A stretch of 64,000 nucleotides of DNA, taken from the NCBI RefSeq assembly GCF_003581585.1, contig NZ_QXIR01000007.1, positions 62,001-126,000 of the forward strand. Reading direction: 5' to 3'. The notes below the pieces were generated by a model. The model was not told the DNA's origin, made no database searches, and saw nothing but the letters and a program-made list of their open reading frames with translations. Shown piece by piece: positions 17,354 to 26,567 of this stretch (position 1 is the first letter of the stretch; every line of letters begins with the position of its first letter). Source of the DNA: Bacillus salacetis (GTDB lineage: Bacteria; Bacillota; Bacilli; Bacillales; Bacillaceae_B). A program made the position numbers and the translations under genes.

Positions 17354-18340
17354 TTATTTAGCTTCATAAGGATCAATCGTTTGGATGGTACCGTCGTCAT
17401 TGTAAGTGAGTTCGGTGAATTTTACCGAGCGTTTATGATCGACACCGCCTGATAACGAGCAGTCATGATAGAACAAATACCACTTGTCTTTGAATTCGAC
17501 AATGGAATGATGCGTAGTCCAGCCGCTTACCGGATTCAAAATCGTCCCTTTGAATGTGAATGGCCCCTGGGGATCATCGCTTACGGCATAGACGATCTTA
17601 TGGGTGGTGCCGGTTGAATATGATAGATAATACAAGCCATTATACTTATGGACCCAAGGACCTTCAAAGTATCTTCTGTCTTCATCACCGGCCTTAATTG
17701 GATTTCCGTCTTCGTCCACAATGGAAATTTCGATTGGCTCACTTTTGAAAGTGAGCATATCATCACTTAGTTCTGCTGCTCTTGGCCCGATGGCAGGTGA
17801 ATCTGAATCCGGTCCTTCGGTAACATCCGGCAGGAAAGTGCCTGTCTGCCATTTCTCTAACTGCCCTCCCCACAGACCTCCGAAATAAACATAAGCCTTC
17901 TCGTCTTCGACTAATACAGCAGGGTCAATGCTGTAACTGCCGGGTATGTAATCCTCTTCCGGTGTGAAGGGGCCGGCAGGGCTGGAGCTGGTTGCGACAC
18001 CGATCCTGAAGATGCCGTCTTTATCTCTTGCCGGGAAGTACAGATAATAGGTATTGTTTTTATACGCTGCATCTGGTGCCCAGAGCTGTTTGCTTGCCCA
18101 CGGGATATCTTTCAAGTGCAGCACCTCTCCGTGGTCCACGCATGGTGCATCTTCATCTTCCATAGATAAAACATGATAATCTTCCATGGCGTATTGGTCG
18201 CCATTATCGTTGGAAGGTCCGTTATGGTCAAGGTCATGAGAAGGATAGATATAAAGCTTTCCTTCAAAGACATGTGCAGAAGGATCAGCCGTGAAAATAT
18301 GAGTGACTAAAGGTTGATTTTGTTTAGTGCTTGTTCCCAT
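17354..18340 (-). CDS. Glycoside hydrolase family 43 enzyme
   Basis: A protein of 328 residues without a signal peptide, so probably cytoplasmic. It has a single five-bladed propeller. The GH43 base Asp is in TADPSAHVFEGKLYIYPSHD (Asp19). The segment SIDPAVLVEDEKAYVYFGG holds the pKa-modulating Asp, and RRYFEGPWVHKYNGLYYLSYS holds the general acid Glu. WTTHHSIVEFKDKWYLFYHD closes the fold. Likely activity is on arabinosyl or xylosyl ends of plant oligosaccharides. A near-match cre site lies 25 bases upstream, which fits catabolite repression. No sugar transporter is adjacent. Confidence 0.88.
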   Translation of the reverse strand: MGTSTKQNQPLVTHIFTADPSAHVFEGKLYIYPSHDLDHNGPSNDNGDQYAMEDYHVLSMEDEDAPCVDHGEVLHLKDIPWASKQLWAPDAAYKNNTYYLYFPARDKDGIFRIGVATSSSPAGPFTPEEDYIPGSYSIDPAVLVEDEKAYVYFGGLWGGQLEKWQTGTFLPDVTEGPDSDSPAIGPRAAELSDDMLTFKSEPIEISIVDEDGNPIKAGDEDRRYFEGPWVHKYNGLYYLSYSTGTTHKIVYAVSDDPQGPFTFKGTILNPVSGWTTHHSIVEFKDKWYLFYHDCSLSGGVDHKRSVKFTELTYNDDGTIQTIDPYEAK

Positions 18341-18364
18341 TATACTCTCCCCTTTTTCAAAAAA

Positions 18365-18378
18365 GTTAACCGCTTACA
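18365..18378 (-). promoter_or_regulatory. Probable cre site upstream of the GH43 gene
   Basis: TGTAAGCGGTTAAC on the minus strand matches the cre consensus TGNAARCGNWWWCA at 12 of 14 positions. It is 25 bases before the start codon. Confidence 0.5.
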
Positions 18379-18636
18379 AAAGTAGTATATCCCAGTCTCC
18401 AGACTTTGTATATCGAAAAAACTAAGTTGGTTCTGAAATCCAATAATAATGGGATTTTTAATAATAATAAGAGAATTGAAACTTTTTTATAATTTAAACG
18501 TAATTAAACGCAAGGACTTTTTTGAATATTCGTTATAATTTAAGTGAGGCATCCGGATATGAACTTTTTGTTAAAAGTCGTTGCATATCAATCATAGACT
18601 TGTAGGAGACTGATAAAAATCAAGGGGGAAACAGAG

Positions 18637-19545
18637 TTGGAAAACGTGATAACAGTAGAGAATCTATCTAAAAGCTTCGGCTCCGTAAAGGCAGTGAAGA
18701 ACATGTCTTTTTCGGTGCGGAGAGGTGAAATCTTCGGGATTATCGGTCCGAATGGTGCAGGTAAAACGACTACACTTGAAATGCTGGAAGGAATCAGCAA
18801 ACCGACAGGCGGTACGGTAGAAGTCTTGGGACTGGTGCCCAGCCAGCAGTTGCGGGAATTAAATAAACGGATCGGTGTCCAATTTCAGGCCACTTCCATT
18901 CAGAGGAAGATGAAGGTGAAAGAGGCACTGGACCTTTTTGCATCTTTCTATAATGAGTCCACAAAGAAAGAATATTTGATAGAAAGATTGGATCTGGATG
19001 AAAAATTGAATGTTCATTTTGAAGATTTGTCAGGGGGGTGGAAGCAAAGAGTGACTCTTGCCCTTGCTACTCTTCACAGTCCTGAAATTGTGTTTCTTGA
19101 TGAACCGAGTATGGGGCTGGACCCGCACGCAAGAAGAGAAATGTGGTCTATGATCAGAATGTTGAGGGACGAAGGATGCACGATCGTGGTAACGACCCAT
19201 TATATGGAGGAAGCGGAAAAGCTCTGTGATCGTGTGGCAATGATCTACAGCGGGGAATTAAAGGCCCTTGATACGCCGGCTGAGCTGCTTAATAATCCTG
19301 CCGGTCACTTTATCGCCTTTGAAAGTGAGAGAGTTGAACTTGGTTTTGTAGAATCGCTTCCGGAAGTCGTAAGAGTGGAAAAAGATGAAAAGCTGTTTAA
19401 GGTATTCAGCGAAAATCAGCAGGAAACAGCATATCACCTTTTTACATATTGCCATAACAATGATATCCCGCTATCCGATTTCAGATTTGAAAAAGGTTCC
19501 CTCGATGATTTATTTGTTCATTATTTAGAAAAGGAGACTGTATGA
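18637..19545 (+). CDS. ABC-2 type exporter ATPase
   Basis: A protein of 302 residues. Walker A GPNGAGKTT is at residues 37-45. The signature is LSGGWKQR and Walker B is VFLDEPSMGLDP. An H-loop THYMEEAE and a C-terminal domain of about 80 residues follow, as in DrrA/CcmA-type drug or lantibiotic exporters. The start is a TTG with AAGGGGGAAA upstream. It overlaps its permease gene by 4 bases, so the two form one transporter. The substrate is unknown. The 300 bases upstream are A+T-rich, with no further gene. Confidence 0.88.
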   Translation: MENVITVENLSKSFGSVKAVKNMSFSVRRGEIFGIIGPNGAGKTTTLEMLEGISKPTGGTVEVLGLVPSQQLRELNKRIGVQFQATSIQRKMKVKEALDLFASFYNESTKKEYLIERLDLDEKLNVHFEDLSGGWKQRVTLALATLHSPEIVFLDEPSMGLDPHARREMWSMIRMLRDEGCTIVVTTHYMEEAEKLCDRVAMIYSGELKALDTPAELLNNPAGHFIAFESERVELGFVESLPEVVRVEKDEKLFKVFSENQQETAYHLFTYCHNNDIPLSDFRFEKGSLDDLFVHYLEKETV

Positions 19546-20285
19546 TGACAGCGATCACTAAGCTTGCGACAATAGAGACGAAAATATTCTTCCGCGACCG
19601 TCTCAGTGTGTTTTGGACTTTTCTTTTCCCGGTGGCCATGATCTGGTTGTTTGGTTCCATGTTTGTCGGCCAGGAAATGAACTCTCAATTGTTTGCCGAA
19701 ATGTTTGTTCCTGCCTGGATCGGCGTCAATATCGTCACCACCTCGTTTTTCACTTTGGGAACAGTGTTGACAGGGTATCGTGAAACAGGTGTGCTTCGCC
19801 GTTATCAGTCAACACCCCTGCAGCCGTGGAAGATACTGGCTGCCCATACTTTTCAAGGGACTGTCATTTTTGCCATTTCAGCTGTCCTGCTGATGGTATT
19901 TGGGATGCTCATGTATGATTTGACATTACCAGCTTATATCGGCAGTACATTAATAGCATTATTAGTGAGTATCCTTGCGTTTTTCCCATTTGCACTGTTC
20001 ATGACTTCGCTTGCTAAAAATACACAGAGTGCGGCAGCCATCAGTTCTTTGTTCTTGAACTTGATGCTGTTTTTATCAGGTGCGACCTTCCCGCTGGAAA
20101 TGATGCCGACCATCCTGCAGTATGTCGCAAAGATTCTGCCTTTGTACTATGTCATTCAAATGCTGCGGGGAACATGGAGCGAGGCGCCGATTACGGAGTA
20201 CGGCCTTGAAGTGGGCATCCTTCTGGGGATTGGCATTATTTCCACAATATTGGCTTCGCGGTTTTTTCGCTGGAGTGATAAATAA
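19542..20285 (+). CDS. ABC-2 type exporter permease
   Basis: A protein of 247 residues with about six membrane segments and the ABC-2 pattern (TGYRETGVLRRYQSTPLQPW after the second segment, NLMLFLSGATFPLEMMP before the last ones). It starts inside the stop region of the ATPase gene (ATGATG overlap), so translation is coupled. It forms an exporter with the preceding ATPase, probably for a drug, peptide or lipid. Confidence 0.88.
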   Translation: MMTAITKLATIETKIFFRDRLSVFWTFLFPVAMIWLFGSMFVGQEMNSQLFAEMFVPAWIGVNIVTTSFFTLGTVLTGYRETGVLRRYQSTPLQPWKILAAHTFQGTVIFAISAVLLMVFGMLMYDLTLPAYIGSTLIALLVSILAFFPFALFMTSLAKNTQSAAAISSLFLNLMLFLSGATFPLEMMPTILQYVAKILPLYYVIQMLRGTWSEAPITEYGLEVGILLGIGIISTILASRFFRWSDK

Positions 20286-20305
20286 CATCCAAGCCAAAAA
20301 CAAAA

Positions 20306-20366
20306 GGCGGTTCCATTCAGGATACACATGTGCGGTTTGTATCCTTGATGGACTGCTTTTTTGATT
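20306..20366 (+). terminator. Terminator of the ABC exporter operon
   Basis: A long imperfect stem: GCGGTTCCATTCAGGATACA pairs with TGTATCCTTGATGGACTGC, then TTTTTTG. The next 195 bases, up to the pepE stop codon, hold no gene that I can support. Confidence 0.7.
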
Positions 20367-20563
20367 TTGTAACACATTTTATAGATCCTCAATTTAAGGG
20401 AGGAAAGGTGCACATTGTTTCATTGGGACTATCAGTTTCCTCGACAACTAAGCAGCCTGTTTCAGTCTTTAATGTCATCAATAAAAGGCTATTCTCATTA
20501 TGCTTCCATCGGCTCGGTCACTGTGTCGCCGATGCCTTATCTTAGTCTCCGCATTATAATGGA

Positions 20564-21232
20564 TCAGGGCCAAAACAATTTCCAATTCCCTTCAGAAATA
20601 ACCTCGACATCTCCCTCAACCACCTTGATGGCGGTTTGGTCATCAATCGCATAGGCAGGTCCCTGAATCCCGTTTGCCCATTTTTCTGCGGCAGCCATAG
20701 TGTTATGCGGCAGCATTTCATGATCCAGGTGGGGAAAGATTGAAAAATCGACCAATCCCAATGTATCATCGCTGCCGGAGGGCGGGGTCCAGCCAACAAA
20801 AAATTCACCGATCGCGGGAGTCATTACCATGCTTCCTGCGCTCATCCCAACATAGACTGCCTTCAACGATGGCAAAAGGCCAGCCAGCCCGGATTGCTGC
20901 ATCCAATGAGACAGGTAGAGAGCGTCCCCCCCTGCTGCCAACAGGACGTCTGTATCCTGAACCAAGGGCACCCAACGGTCTTTGCTGATGCTTGGCAGCG
21001 CTGTAAGTTCCAGCACCCCGACTGACTTCCAGCCAAGACTCACCATTGGATTCCCGGGGTTTCCGGTGATGAACTCCCATGCTTTGACGCCGGGGCCGAC
21101 CCAGGGGTGGCCATACATTGCGGTAGGGATGCATAGAGCCGTGGATTCGGCGATCGGCTTGTCCAGCATGTCAACCAGCGCCCCGTGTATACTCTTGTTA
21201 TTGATGCCGCCAGATGTAAGCAGTAATTTCAT
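20564..21232 (-). CDS. Peptidase E-like (S51) serine peptidase
   Basis: A protein of 222 residues. VLLAAGGDALYLSHWM and the nucleophile motif VGMSAGSMV (catalytic Ser in the middle) are those of family S51, the class I glutamine amidotransferase-like fold of E. coli peptidase E. DHEMLPHNT and a YAIDDQTAI segment close the active site. PepE cleaves Asp-X dipeptides; other members of the family process cyanophycin, so exact specificity is open. It is a monocistronic gene on the minus strand. Confidence 0.85.
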   Translation of the reverse strand: MKLLLTSGGINNKSIHGALVDMLDKPIAESTALCIPTAMYGHPWVGPGVKAWEFITGNPGNPMVSLGWKSVGVLELTALPSISKDRWVPLVQDTDVLLAAGGDALYLSHWMQQSGLAGLLPSLKAVYVGMSAGSMVMTPAIGEFFVGWTPPSGSDDTLGLVDFSIFPHLDHEMLPHNTMAAAEKWANGIQGPAYAIDDQTAIKVVEGDVEVISEGNWKLFWP

Positions 21233-21357
21233 ATCTGCAACTCCTTTGTAATTATCTGCTGTTGTCCTTCTCTATCTAAAAAACTTACTCCTGCATTTGA
21301 TGACGATAACTGGTCAACCGTCTGTTTTGATATCACCGCATTCTTTTAAAACCTTTT

Positions 21358-21565
21358 TAAATCAAGGCTGTTTTCGCATATATTGTTGCTTTCGGAAAAA
21401 TCCCAGGTACCGGATTTTTCCCTTGTATACAAAGGGTTTACTCTCGAAAAAGAACGAGCAGCTCTTTTCTTTCCTGCTGACAGGGGTTTTTACGACGATT
21501 TACCAGGATATTAATTGAAATTTATATTGAATAGCAACAAAGTTTACGAAAAGAGCCTAAATCAA
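21358..21565 (-). mobile_element. MITE copy A (192 bp) with perfect 8-bp target duplication
   Basis: The element spans 21366-21557. The left end is GGCTGTTTTCGCATAT...TTGTTGCT; the right end, read inward, is GGCTCTTTTCGTAAAC...TTGTTGCT. The flanks TAAATCAA (21358-21365) and TAAATCAA (21558-21565) are identical. It has no coding capacity for a transposase. It lies between pepE and the SRPBCC gene, both transcribed away from it. Confidence 0.9.
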
Positions 21566-21640
21566 TATGAAATTCTACAAAAAGGGACGTTACTCCTTCT
21601 TGGATTGTTGGATTATCGGCTTAGGAATTACAATGTATAG

Positions 21641-21690
21641 TAGACATGAAACCATTTGGTGTTATAATATAATAAAAGAAACCAAAGGGT
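21641..21690 (+). promoter_or_regulatory. Promoter with two ArsR-type operator-like sites
   Basis: The -35 box TAGACA (21641-21646) and -10 box TATAAT (21663-21668) are 16 bases apart. The dyad ACCATTTGGT (21651-21660) lies between them. A second version ACCAAAGGGT (21681-21690) lies just downstream of the -10 box. Each is followed by GTTATA, giving a direct repeat of 30 bases. This arrangement suits autorepression by the ArsR protein encoded in the same operon. Confidence 0.65.
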
Positions 21691-21724
21691 GTTATATAAT
21701 TTGCACTAAAAAAGGAGAGAGTTA

Positions 21725-22144
21725 ATGAACAAAGTACAGGATATCCATCAAACAGCAGTATTCAAAGCGCCAATAGAAAAAGTATGGGAAACGGTTTCGA
21801 CATCTGAGGGGATTTCATCATGGTTTATGCCGAATGACTTTGTACCTGAAGCCGGTCATGAGTTCCATATTCAATCTCCTTTCGGGCCTTCGCCTTGTAA
21901 AGTGCTGGAAGTGGAAAAACCAAATAAGATTTCTTTTTCCTGGGATACAGATGGGTGGATCGTCACCTTTCTTTTAGAAGCGAAAGGTGACGAAACTGAA
22001 TTCACACTGATCCACAGCGGCTGGAAGGAAGCGGATACTCTGCTTCCGAAAGCCCGGGAAAAAAGTTCAATTGTTCGTGAAAGGATGAACGGCGGCTGGG
22101 CTGGAATTGTCCAGGATAACCTGAGAAAGGTGCTGGAGGAGTAG
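21725..22144 (+). CDS. SRPBCC / AHSA1-like protein
   Basis: A protein of 139 residues with the START/SRPBCC ligand-binding fold of the AHSA1 group ([20 protein letters not shown] near the N-terminus, [12 protein letters not shown], then [17 protein letters not shown]). AAGGAGAG lies 6 bases before the ATG. Such genes are commonly paired with ArsR regulators, as here, and may bind a hydrophobic ligand. No catalytic residues can be named. The stop codon directly abuts the start of the ArsR gene. Confidence 0.85.
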   Translation: MNKVQDIHQTAVFKAPIEKVWETVSTSEGISSWFMPNDFVPEAGHEFHIQSPFGPSPCKVLEVEKPNKISFSWDTDGWIVTFLLEAKGDETEFTLIHSGWKEADTLLPKAREKSSIVRERMNGGWAGIVQDNLRKVLEE

Positions 22145-22480
22145 ATGGGGGCAGCAAAGCATGATGTTTTCCAAGCGGTCGCTGAACCGACCCGGCGTGA
22201 AATCCTGAGATTGCTTGCCAACGAGAATTTATCGATCGCCGAAATCACTTCTCATTTTTCGGTAACCAGGACCGCCATCGCCAAACACTTACAAGTTCTT
22301 TCCGATGCGGAACTGGTGAGTTCAGAGAAAGCCGGAAGGGAAAAGGTGTATCATCTGCATCCTGAACCACTTGGGGAAATAAAAGAATGGCTAGCCTATT
22401 ATGAACAGTTCTGGTCCAACAAAATGGCCATACTGAAGCATGTGGTGGAAAATGGTGATGTGAAAAAACCTAATGAGTAA
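22145..22480 (+). CDS. ArsR-family transcriptional regulator
   Basis: A winged-helix regulator of 111 residues (FQAVAEPTRREILRLLANENLSIAEITSHFSVTRTAIAKHLQVL). It has no Cys metal site of the classical CXCXXC kind. It belongs to the SdpR-like group that is paired with SRPBCC proteins. It is translated directly after its partner (TAG then ATG with no gap). It probably represses its own operon through the two dyads at 21651-21690. The inducer is unknown. Confidence 0.88.
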   Translation: MGAAKHDVFQAVAEPTRREILRLLANENLSIAEITSHFSVTRTAIAKHLQVLSDAELVSSEKAGREKVYHLHPEPLGEIKEWLAYYEQFWSNKMAILKHVVENGDVKKPNE

Positions 22481-22482
22481 AA

Positions 22483-22519
22483 AGAAGAAGTCCAGGATCT
22501 CAGGCCCTGGACTTCTTTA
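22483..22519 (+). terminator. Terminator of the SRPBCC-ArsR operon
   Basis: AAAGAAGTCCAGG-type stem (AAGAAGTCCAGG / CCTGGACTTCTT) ending in TTTAA. MITE copy B begins within 8 bases of it. Confidence 0.88.
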
Positions 22520-22711
22520 ATCTAGGCTCTTTTCGGAAACTTTGGCTGCTATTCACTATAAATTTCAAATAAAGTCCTGGTAAATCGCCGTGAAAACCCC
22601 TGTGAGCAGGAAAGAAAAGAGCTGCTCATTTTTTTCGATAGTAAAACCTTTGAATCCGGCACCTGGGATTTTTCCGAAAGCAACAATATATGCGAAAACA
22701 GCCTTGATCTA
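22517..22711 (+). mobile_element. MITE copy B (179 bp) with 8-bp target duplication (7/8)
   Basis: The element spans 22525-22703, from GGCTCTTTTCGGAAAC to GCGAAAACAGCC. The flanks are TTAATCTA (22517-22524) and TTGATCTA (22704-22711), with one difference. It sits directly after the ArsR operon terminator, and its right flank is 3 bases from the cysK stop codon. It therefore separates cysK from whatever terminator it once had. Confidence 0.88.
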
Positions 22712-22714
22712 TAA

Positions 22715-23644
22715 CTATAAACGAAACAAATCGCTGGACAGATATCTTTCACCTGTATCACAAGCTATGCAGACGACGACATCATCCGGGGACAGCTTTT
22801 TCGCTACCTGGATGGCTGCAAAGCAGGCTGCTCCTGAAGATGGACCGACCAGGATCCCTTCTTCGCTTGCCATGCGGCGGGTAATATTGTAAGCGTCCTG
22901 ATCCTCAATTTTATGGATTTCATCATAGACATCCTGGTTCAGGATTTCAGGAATGAACCCCGGGCTTGTACCAACCAATTTATGTTTTCCTGGCTGTCCT
23001 CCGGATAAGACAGGTGATCCCGCAGGTTCGACAACATGGACCTCGATGTCCTGGTAATGTTCTTTCAATACTTCTCCAGTTCCCGTAATCGTTCCTCCAG
23101 TGCCGGCAGTAGCAACAAATGCAGACAGCGGTTTACCCAGTTCATCCATCGCTTCGATGATTTCTACAGCCGTGGTCATGCGATGCGCGTTCGGATTCGA
23201 TTCATTTTCAAACTGCATCGGCATGAAGCTGTTTTCAATTTCAGCTGTCAGCTCTTTTGCTTTTTGGATCGCACCCGGCATTTTTTCGTCACCAGGGGTA
23301 AGGACTACTTCAGCTCCATAGGCTTTCAGCAGGTTGATTCTTTCCTGCGTCATGGTATCAGGCATGACAAGGATCGCGCGGTAACCCCGTGCGGCTGCAT
23401 TCATTGCAAGGCCTATGCCTGTATTGCCGCTGGTCGGTTCAATGATAGTGGAACCTTTCTTCAGCAGCCCGGCGTTTTCTGCTTCGATGATCATCTGGAA
23501 AGCAGCACGGTCTTTTACACTTTTACTTGGATTGTAGAATTCAAGCTTTACATATATATCCGCTCCGCCTTCCGGGTTCAGGCGGTTCAGTTTGACAAGG
23601 GGAGTATCTCCGATTAAGTCAGCTATATTTTGAACAACTTTCAT
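22715..23644 (-). CDS. cysK: Cysteine synthase A (O-acetylserine thiol-lyase)
   Basis: A PLP enzyme of 309 residues. The PLP lysine is in NPSKSVKDRAAF near residue 42, followed by the PTSGNTGIGLA phosphate loop. TAGTGGTITGTGEVL and GILVGPSSGAACFAA are also present. It makes cysteine from O-acetylserine and sulfide. AAGGGCG lies 7 bases before the ATG. In Bacillus the CymR-CysK pair also senses cysteine status. The 340 bases upstream, between cysK and the divergent thpR, are A+T-rich; I cannot securely place a CymR or other operator there. The gene is intact despite the MITE next to its stop codon. Confidence 0.92.
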   Translation of the reverse strand: MKVVQNIADLIGDTPLVKLNRLNPEGGADIYVKLEFYNPSKSVKDRAAFQMIIEAENAGLLKKGSTIIEPTSGNTGIGLAMNAAARGYRAILVMPDTMTQERINLLKAYGAEVVLTPGDEKMPGAIQKAKELTAEIENSFMPMQFENESNPNAHRMTTAVEIIEAMDELGKPLSAFVATAGTGGTITGTGEVLKEHYQDIEVHVVEPAGSPVLSGGQPGKHKLVGTSPGFIPEILNQDVYDEIHKIEDQDAYNITRRMASEEGILVGPSSGAACFAAIQVAKKLSPDDVVVCIACDTGERYLSSDLFRL

Positions 23645-23997
23645 GTTATTACGCCCTTTCGTTTAATGTCATTCAGGTTGTCGGAACTGATGTTGCAACA
23701 CAACACAAATCCACTATTTCATATTATTATGTTACTAATTCTAACAAATCTTATCAAATAAATAAGTTTTACTTATCAGCTTTTGGTCAAAATTCTACTA
23801 TGGAGTGGACTTTATGAAGCACATTCGAGAAGTTTATTTCCTTTGATCATGTTATCCAATTTGAAGAAACAAGCCTAAAGGATAGTAAAGGTGTCCATAA
23901 TTAAGGTGTATGTCAGGATTGGCCGGCCGATTTTGATATCTGCGGCAGGCCAGGTCTGATAAAATAAGAATAATGAAATGACTGGAAGGTGTGTAGA

Positions 23998-24564
23998 ATG
24001 AAACAACACCACTATTTTTATGCGGTACCGCTGCCAGTCAAGGTGAAGGCACAAATGGCGGAATGGGCATCAGAAATAAAAATGGCGCTGCCGTTCCATC
24101 GCTGGGTCCATCCTCAGGATGTACATATCACTTTGGCGTTTTTGGGCGGTACTGAAGAAGACAGACTGAAAAGAAGCATCGAAAAAATTCAAAGGGCTGC
24201 AGAAGGGATATCACCGTTCTCGTTGGAGACGGGAAAGCTTGGTGTCTTTGGAAACCCTATCTCACCCAGAGTTCTTTGGGCTGATGTAGGTACTTCTTCT
24301 TCATTATCTGCCTTAAGGGAGAATGTATACTCTGTATGTCAGCAGGAAGGGTACCAACTGGACCAAAGGCCATACAACCCGCATATCACCATTGCAAGGA
24401 AATGGAAAGGCGAAGACAGGTTCAGCACCAGCATGCTCGAGGCGTATTTCTTATCAAGGCCCTTGGTCTGCCAGGTCGAAGAGTTTGTCCTGTACCGCAC
24501 ACATCTCGACCGCACACCTAAGTATGAAGTTGTTGAGAAGTTCATATTGAACGCGCTTAACTGA
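23998..24564 (+). CDS. thpR: RNA 2',3'-cyclic phosphodiesterase (2H family, YtlP)
   Basis: A protein of 188 residues with the two HxTx motifs of the 2H phosphoesterase fold: HITLAFLGG near residue 40 and HITIARKW near residue 130. The family opens 2',3'-cyclic phosphates on RNA ends; it was first described as a 2'-5' RNA ligase. GGAAGGTG lies 8 bases before the ATG at 23998, and a longer frame has no better site. It is the first gene of the ytlP-ytlQ-ytlR-amyX cluster, also seen in B. subtilis. Confidence 0.88.
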   Translation: MKQHHYFYAVPLPVKVKAQMAEWASEIKMALPFHRWVHPQDVHITLAFLGGTEEDRLKRSIEKIQRAAEGISPFSLETGKLGVFGNPISPRVLWADVGTSSSLSALRENVYSVCQQEGYQLDQRPYNPHITIARKWKGEDRFSTSMLEAYFLSRPLVCQVEEFVLYRTHLDRTPKYEVVEKFILNALN

Positions 24565-24620
24565 ATTTATCCGTAAGAAACAGTGAACACAAACATATAA
24601 TGCAAGAGGGGAAATTATTT

Positions 24621-25604
24621 ATGGCGCAACTAATAAAGCTGCAGGATTATATTTCGAGGTACGAATTGGATACGTATCGTTATCCTTCCCAATTTGTCCG
24701 GTTAAAAAAGCAGCAGTGGGAAAAGTGGAAGGAAAGCTGGGAACAAGGGGAACTCCTCATTCACGAGGAAGAGACCGGCGAGATGGAGGAAGCAGAGAAG
24801 AAGAGCCTGATTTCAAAGGTAGGCAGTCTATTTAAACGGCGTGAAACAAATGAGGAAGATGAACAGGTAGAAATGTACCTGCCTCCCCCGGAAGAAGATT
24901 CGGAGATGGATTTTGAGATAACGGAGTTTCCATCATCTATTGACGAGTTGAAGCACCTTTTCCTTGATCAATTGTTTAACTTTCAGCTGCGGTGGGCAAG
25001 TTCAACCTTAACTGAAAAGTCATATGTAGATAAAAGTTATACGTCGGATGAGAGGCTGATGTATTTTCTGAAAAGGTTTCCGGATAATATCTTCCTATTG
25101 TACTATCCGATATTCAAGTTTAAAAATGCGCCAATGGAAATGGATGTCATACTTCTGACACCGACTGAAATCTGGTGCCTGACCTTTCTGGAAGAGGGAG
25201 ATGGAGCAGCATATATCGGATCCCGGGATAGGTTCTGGGTGAAGAAATGGGGAGACAAGGATACTAAAGTATTGAATCCCATGATAGCGCTTAATCGGAT
25301 GGAATCAGTCATCTACTCAATCATGAAGCATGCAGAGGTGGATCTGCCGATAAAGAAAGGCATTATCAGCCGCGACGGATATGTGGACTATCAAGCGGCG
25401 CCTCATAATGTCCATTCTATTGACAAAAGATCGCATGGACAATGGTTTGAAAAAATGCGGGCATCACATTCTCCAATTAAGAATGTCCAATTGAAATTGG
25501 CGAAAGGTTTACTTGATTTCTGTCAGAGCACATCCTTTAAAAGGTCGGGCTGGCAGGCCGATTACAGCCCCGCTGCACCGCAAGATGAGGACCGGGGATC
25601 ATGA
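24621..25604 (+). CDS. ytlQ: YtlQ-like protein with NERD-like region
   Basis: A protein of 327 residues. The N-terminal part (to about residue 110) is highly charged and acidic and is probably disordered. From about residue 115 it is globular. The segment MDVILLTPTEIWCLTFLEE resembles the NERD nuclease-related core, but I cannot see a full set of catalytic residues. The name follows position between ytlP and ytlR, and the function is unknown. GAGGGG lies 9 bases before the ATG at 24621. Its stop overlaps the start of ytlR by 4 bases. Confidence 0.7.
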   Translation: MAQLIKLQDYISRYELDTYRYPSQFVRLKKQQWEKWKESWEQGELLIHEEETGEMEEAEKKSLISKVGSLFKRRETNEEDEQVEMYLPPPEEDSEMDFEITEFPSSIDELKHLFLDQLFNFQLRWASSTLTEKSYVDKSYTSDERLMYFLKRFPDNIFLLYYPIFKFKNAPMEMDVILLTPTEIWCLTFLEEGDGAAYIGSRDRFWVKKWGDKDTKVLNPMIALNRMESVIYSIMKHAEVDLPIKKGIISRDGYVDYQAAPHNVHSIDKRSHGQWFEKMRASHSPIKNVQLKLAKGLLDFCQSTSFKRSGWQADYSPAAPQDEDRGS

Positions 25605-26545
25605 GGACCATCTACATTGTCAACATCAATGCAAGGAACAGCTATTCCATAAAGGTTTGGAAGAAGTTACAGAAACAGTTGAAGTCCCAGGTAAATGACG
25701 TGTACTTCACCTCTTCTGCTGAAAAGGTGAAAGGCATAGTCGATTCTGCAGTCAATCAATCTCCGGAACAAAAGCTTTTTGTTGTCGGAGTAGGCGGAGA
25801 TGGAACCATAAGCGGTATTATCAATCAATGCATCGGGTATGAAAATGTAACGGTCGGCTGCTTTCCTGCAGGGAGCGGTAATGATTTCGCAAAAGGATAC
25901 CTATGGCCGGTAAAGGTCGAGCAAGGTGCAGGTGTCATTCGTTCAGTTCAACAGGGACAGCTTAAGGAAAAGCATCATGATACAGGCTGCTTTGTCCTGA
26001 ACGGATTATTCAGAGGGCACTTTGTAAATAGCATGGGAGCAGGATTCGATGCGAAGATCACTGATAGGGCTGGCAGATCATCTATCAAAAAATGGTTGAA
26101 TAAACTGTCGCTGGGTAAACTGATTTATGCTGTTCTGGTTCTTTCCGAAGCTTTTACGTATAAACCATCCGTTATCGAAGCAGTCATCGATGGTGAAAAG
26201 AAATGCTTTCCCCGTACCTGGTTCATGACGGTTTCGAACCAGCAATATTATGGGGGAGGGATGAGGATCTCCCCGTCGGCTGATTCTTCTGACGGCGTCC
26301 TGGATTTGACAATTGTCCATGGTTTGTCCAGATTCAAGCTCCTCGTTGTTTTTCTCTCAGTGTTTTCTGGCAGGCATACTTTGTTTAAAGAAGTTGAAAC
26401 TTATAGAGTGAAAGATGTTGTCATTACATCAGAAATGCCTGTCCCTGTGCAGGCTGACGGAGATTACATAGGGGTGTTGGAGTATGGCAAAGTTCTTAAT
26501 ATCGAGGTTCAGCATCACAACTGGAAGACAGCGGATTTGAGCTGA
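25601..26545 (+). CDS. ytlR: Diacylglycerol kinase-family lipid kinase YtlR
   Basis: A protein of 314 residues with the DAGK catalytic core: VGVGGDGTISGIIN near residue 64, then FPAGSGNDFAKG near residue 94. VSNQQYYGGGMRISPSADSSDGVLDL is the family's C-terminal domain signature. It phosphorylates a lipid such as diacylglycerol at the membrane face; the essential undecaprenol/DAG kinases are different proteins. It overlaps ytlQ by 4 bases (ATGA), and amyX follows within 25 bases. Confidence 0.88.
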   Translation: MRTIYIVNINARNSYSIKVWKKLQKQLKSQVNDVYFTSSAEKVKGIVDSAVNQSPEQKLFVVGVGGDGTISGIINQCIGYENVTVGCFPAGSGNDFAKGYLWPVKVEQGAGVIRSVQQGQLKEKHHDTGCFVLNGLFRGHFVNSMGAGFDAKITDRAGRSSIKKWLNKLSLGKLIYAVLVLSEAFTYKPSVIEAVIDGEKKCFPRTWFMTVSNQQYYGGGMRISPSADSSDGVLDLTIVHGLSRFKLLVVFLSVFSGRHTLFKEVETYRVKDVVITSEMPVPVQADGDYIGVLEYGKVLNIEVQHHNWKTADLS

Positions 26546-26567
26546 ATTTTCAATGGGGGGTGTTTCT

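Noticed and set aside
20330-20545. Open frame of 71 residues between the ABC exporter and peptidase E
   Set aside because: It begins inside the exporter terminator; an internal GTG follows GGGAGG but spacing and composition are poor.
23650-23990. CymR or S-box control region upstream of cysK
   Set aside because: The stretch is A+T-rich and I could not identify a convincing CymR motif or SAM riboswitch elements.
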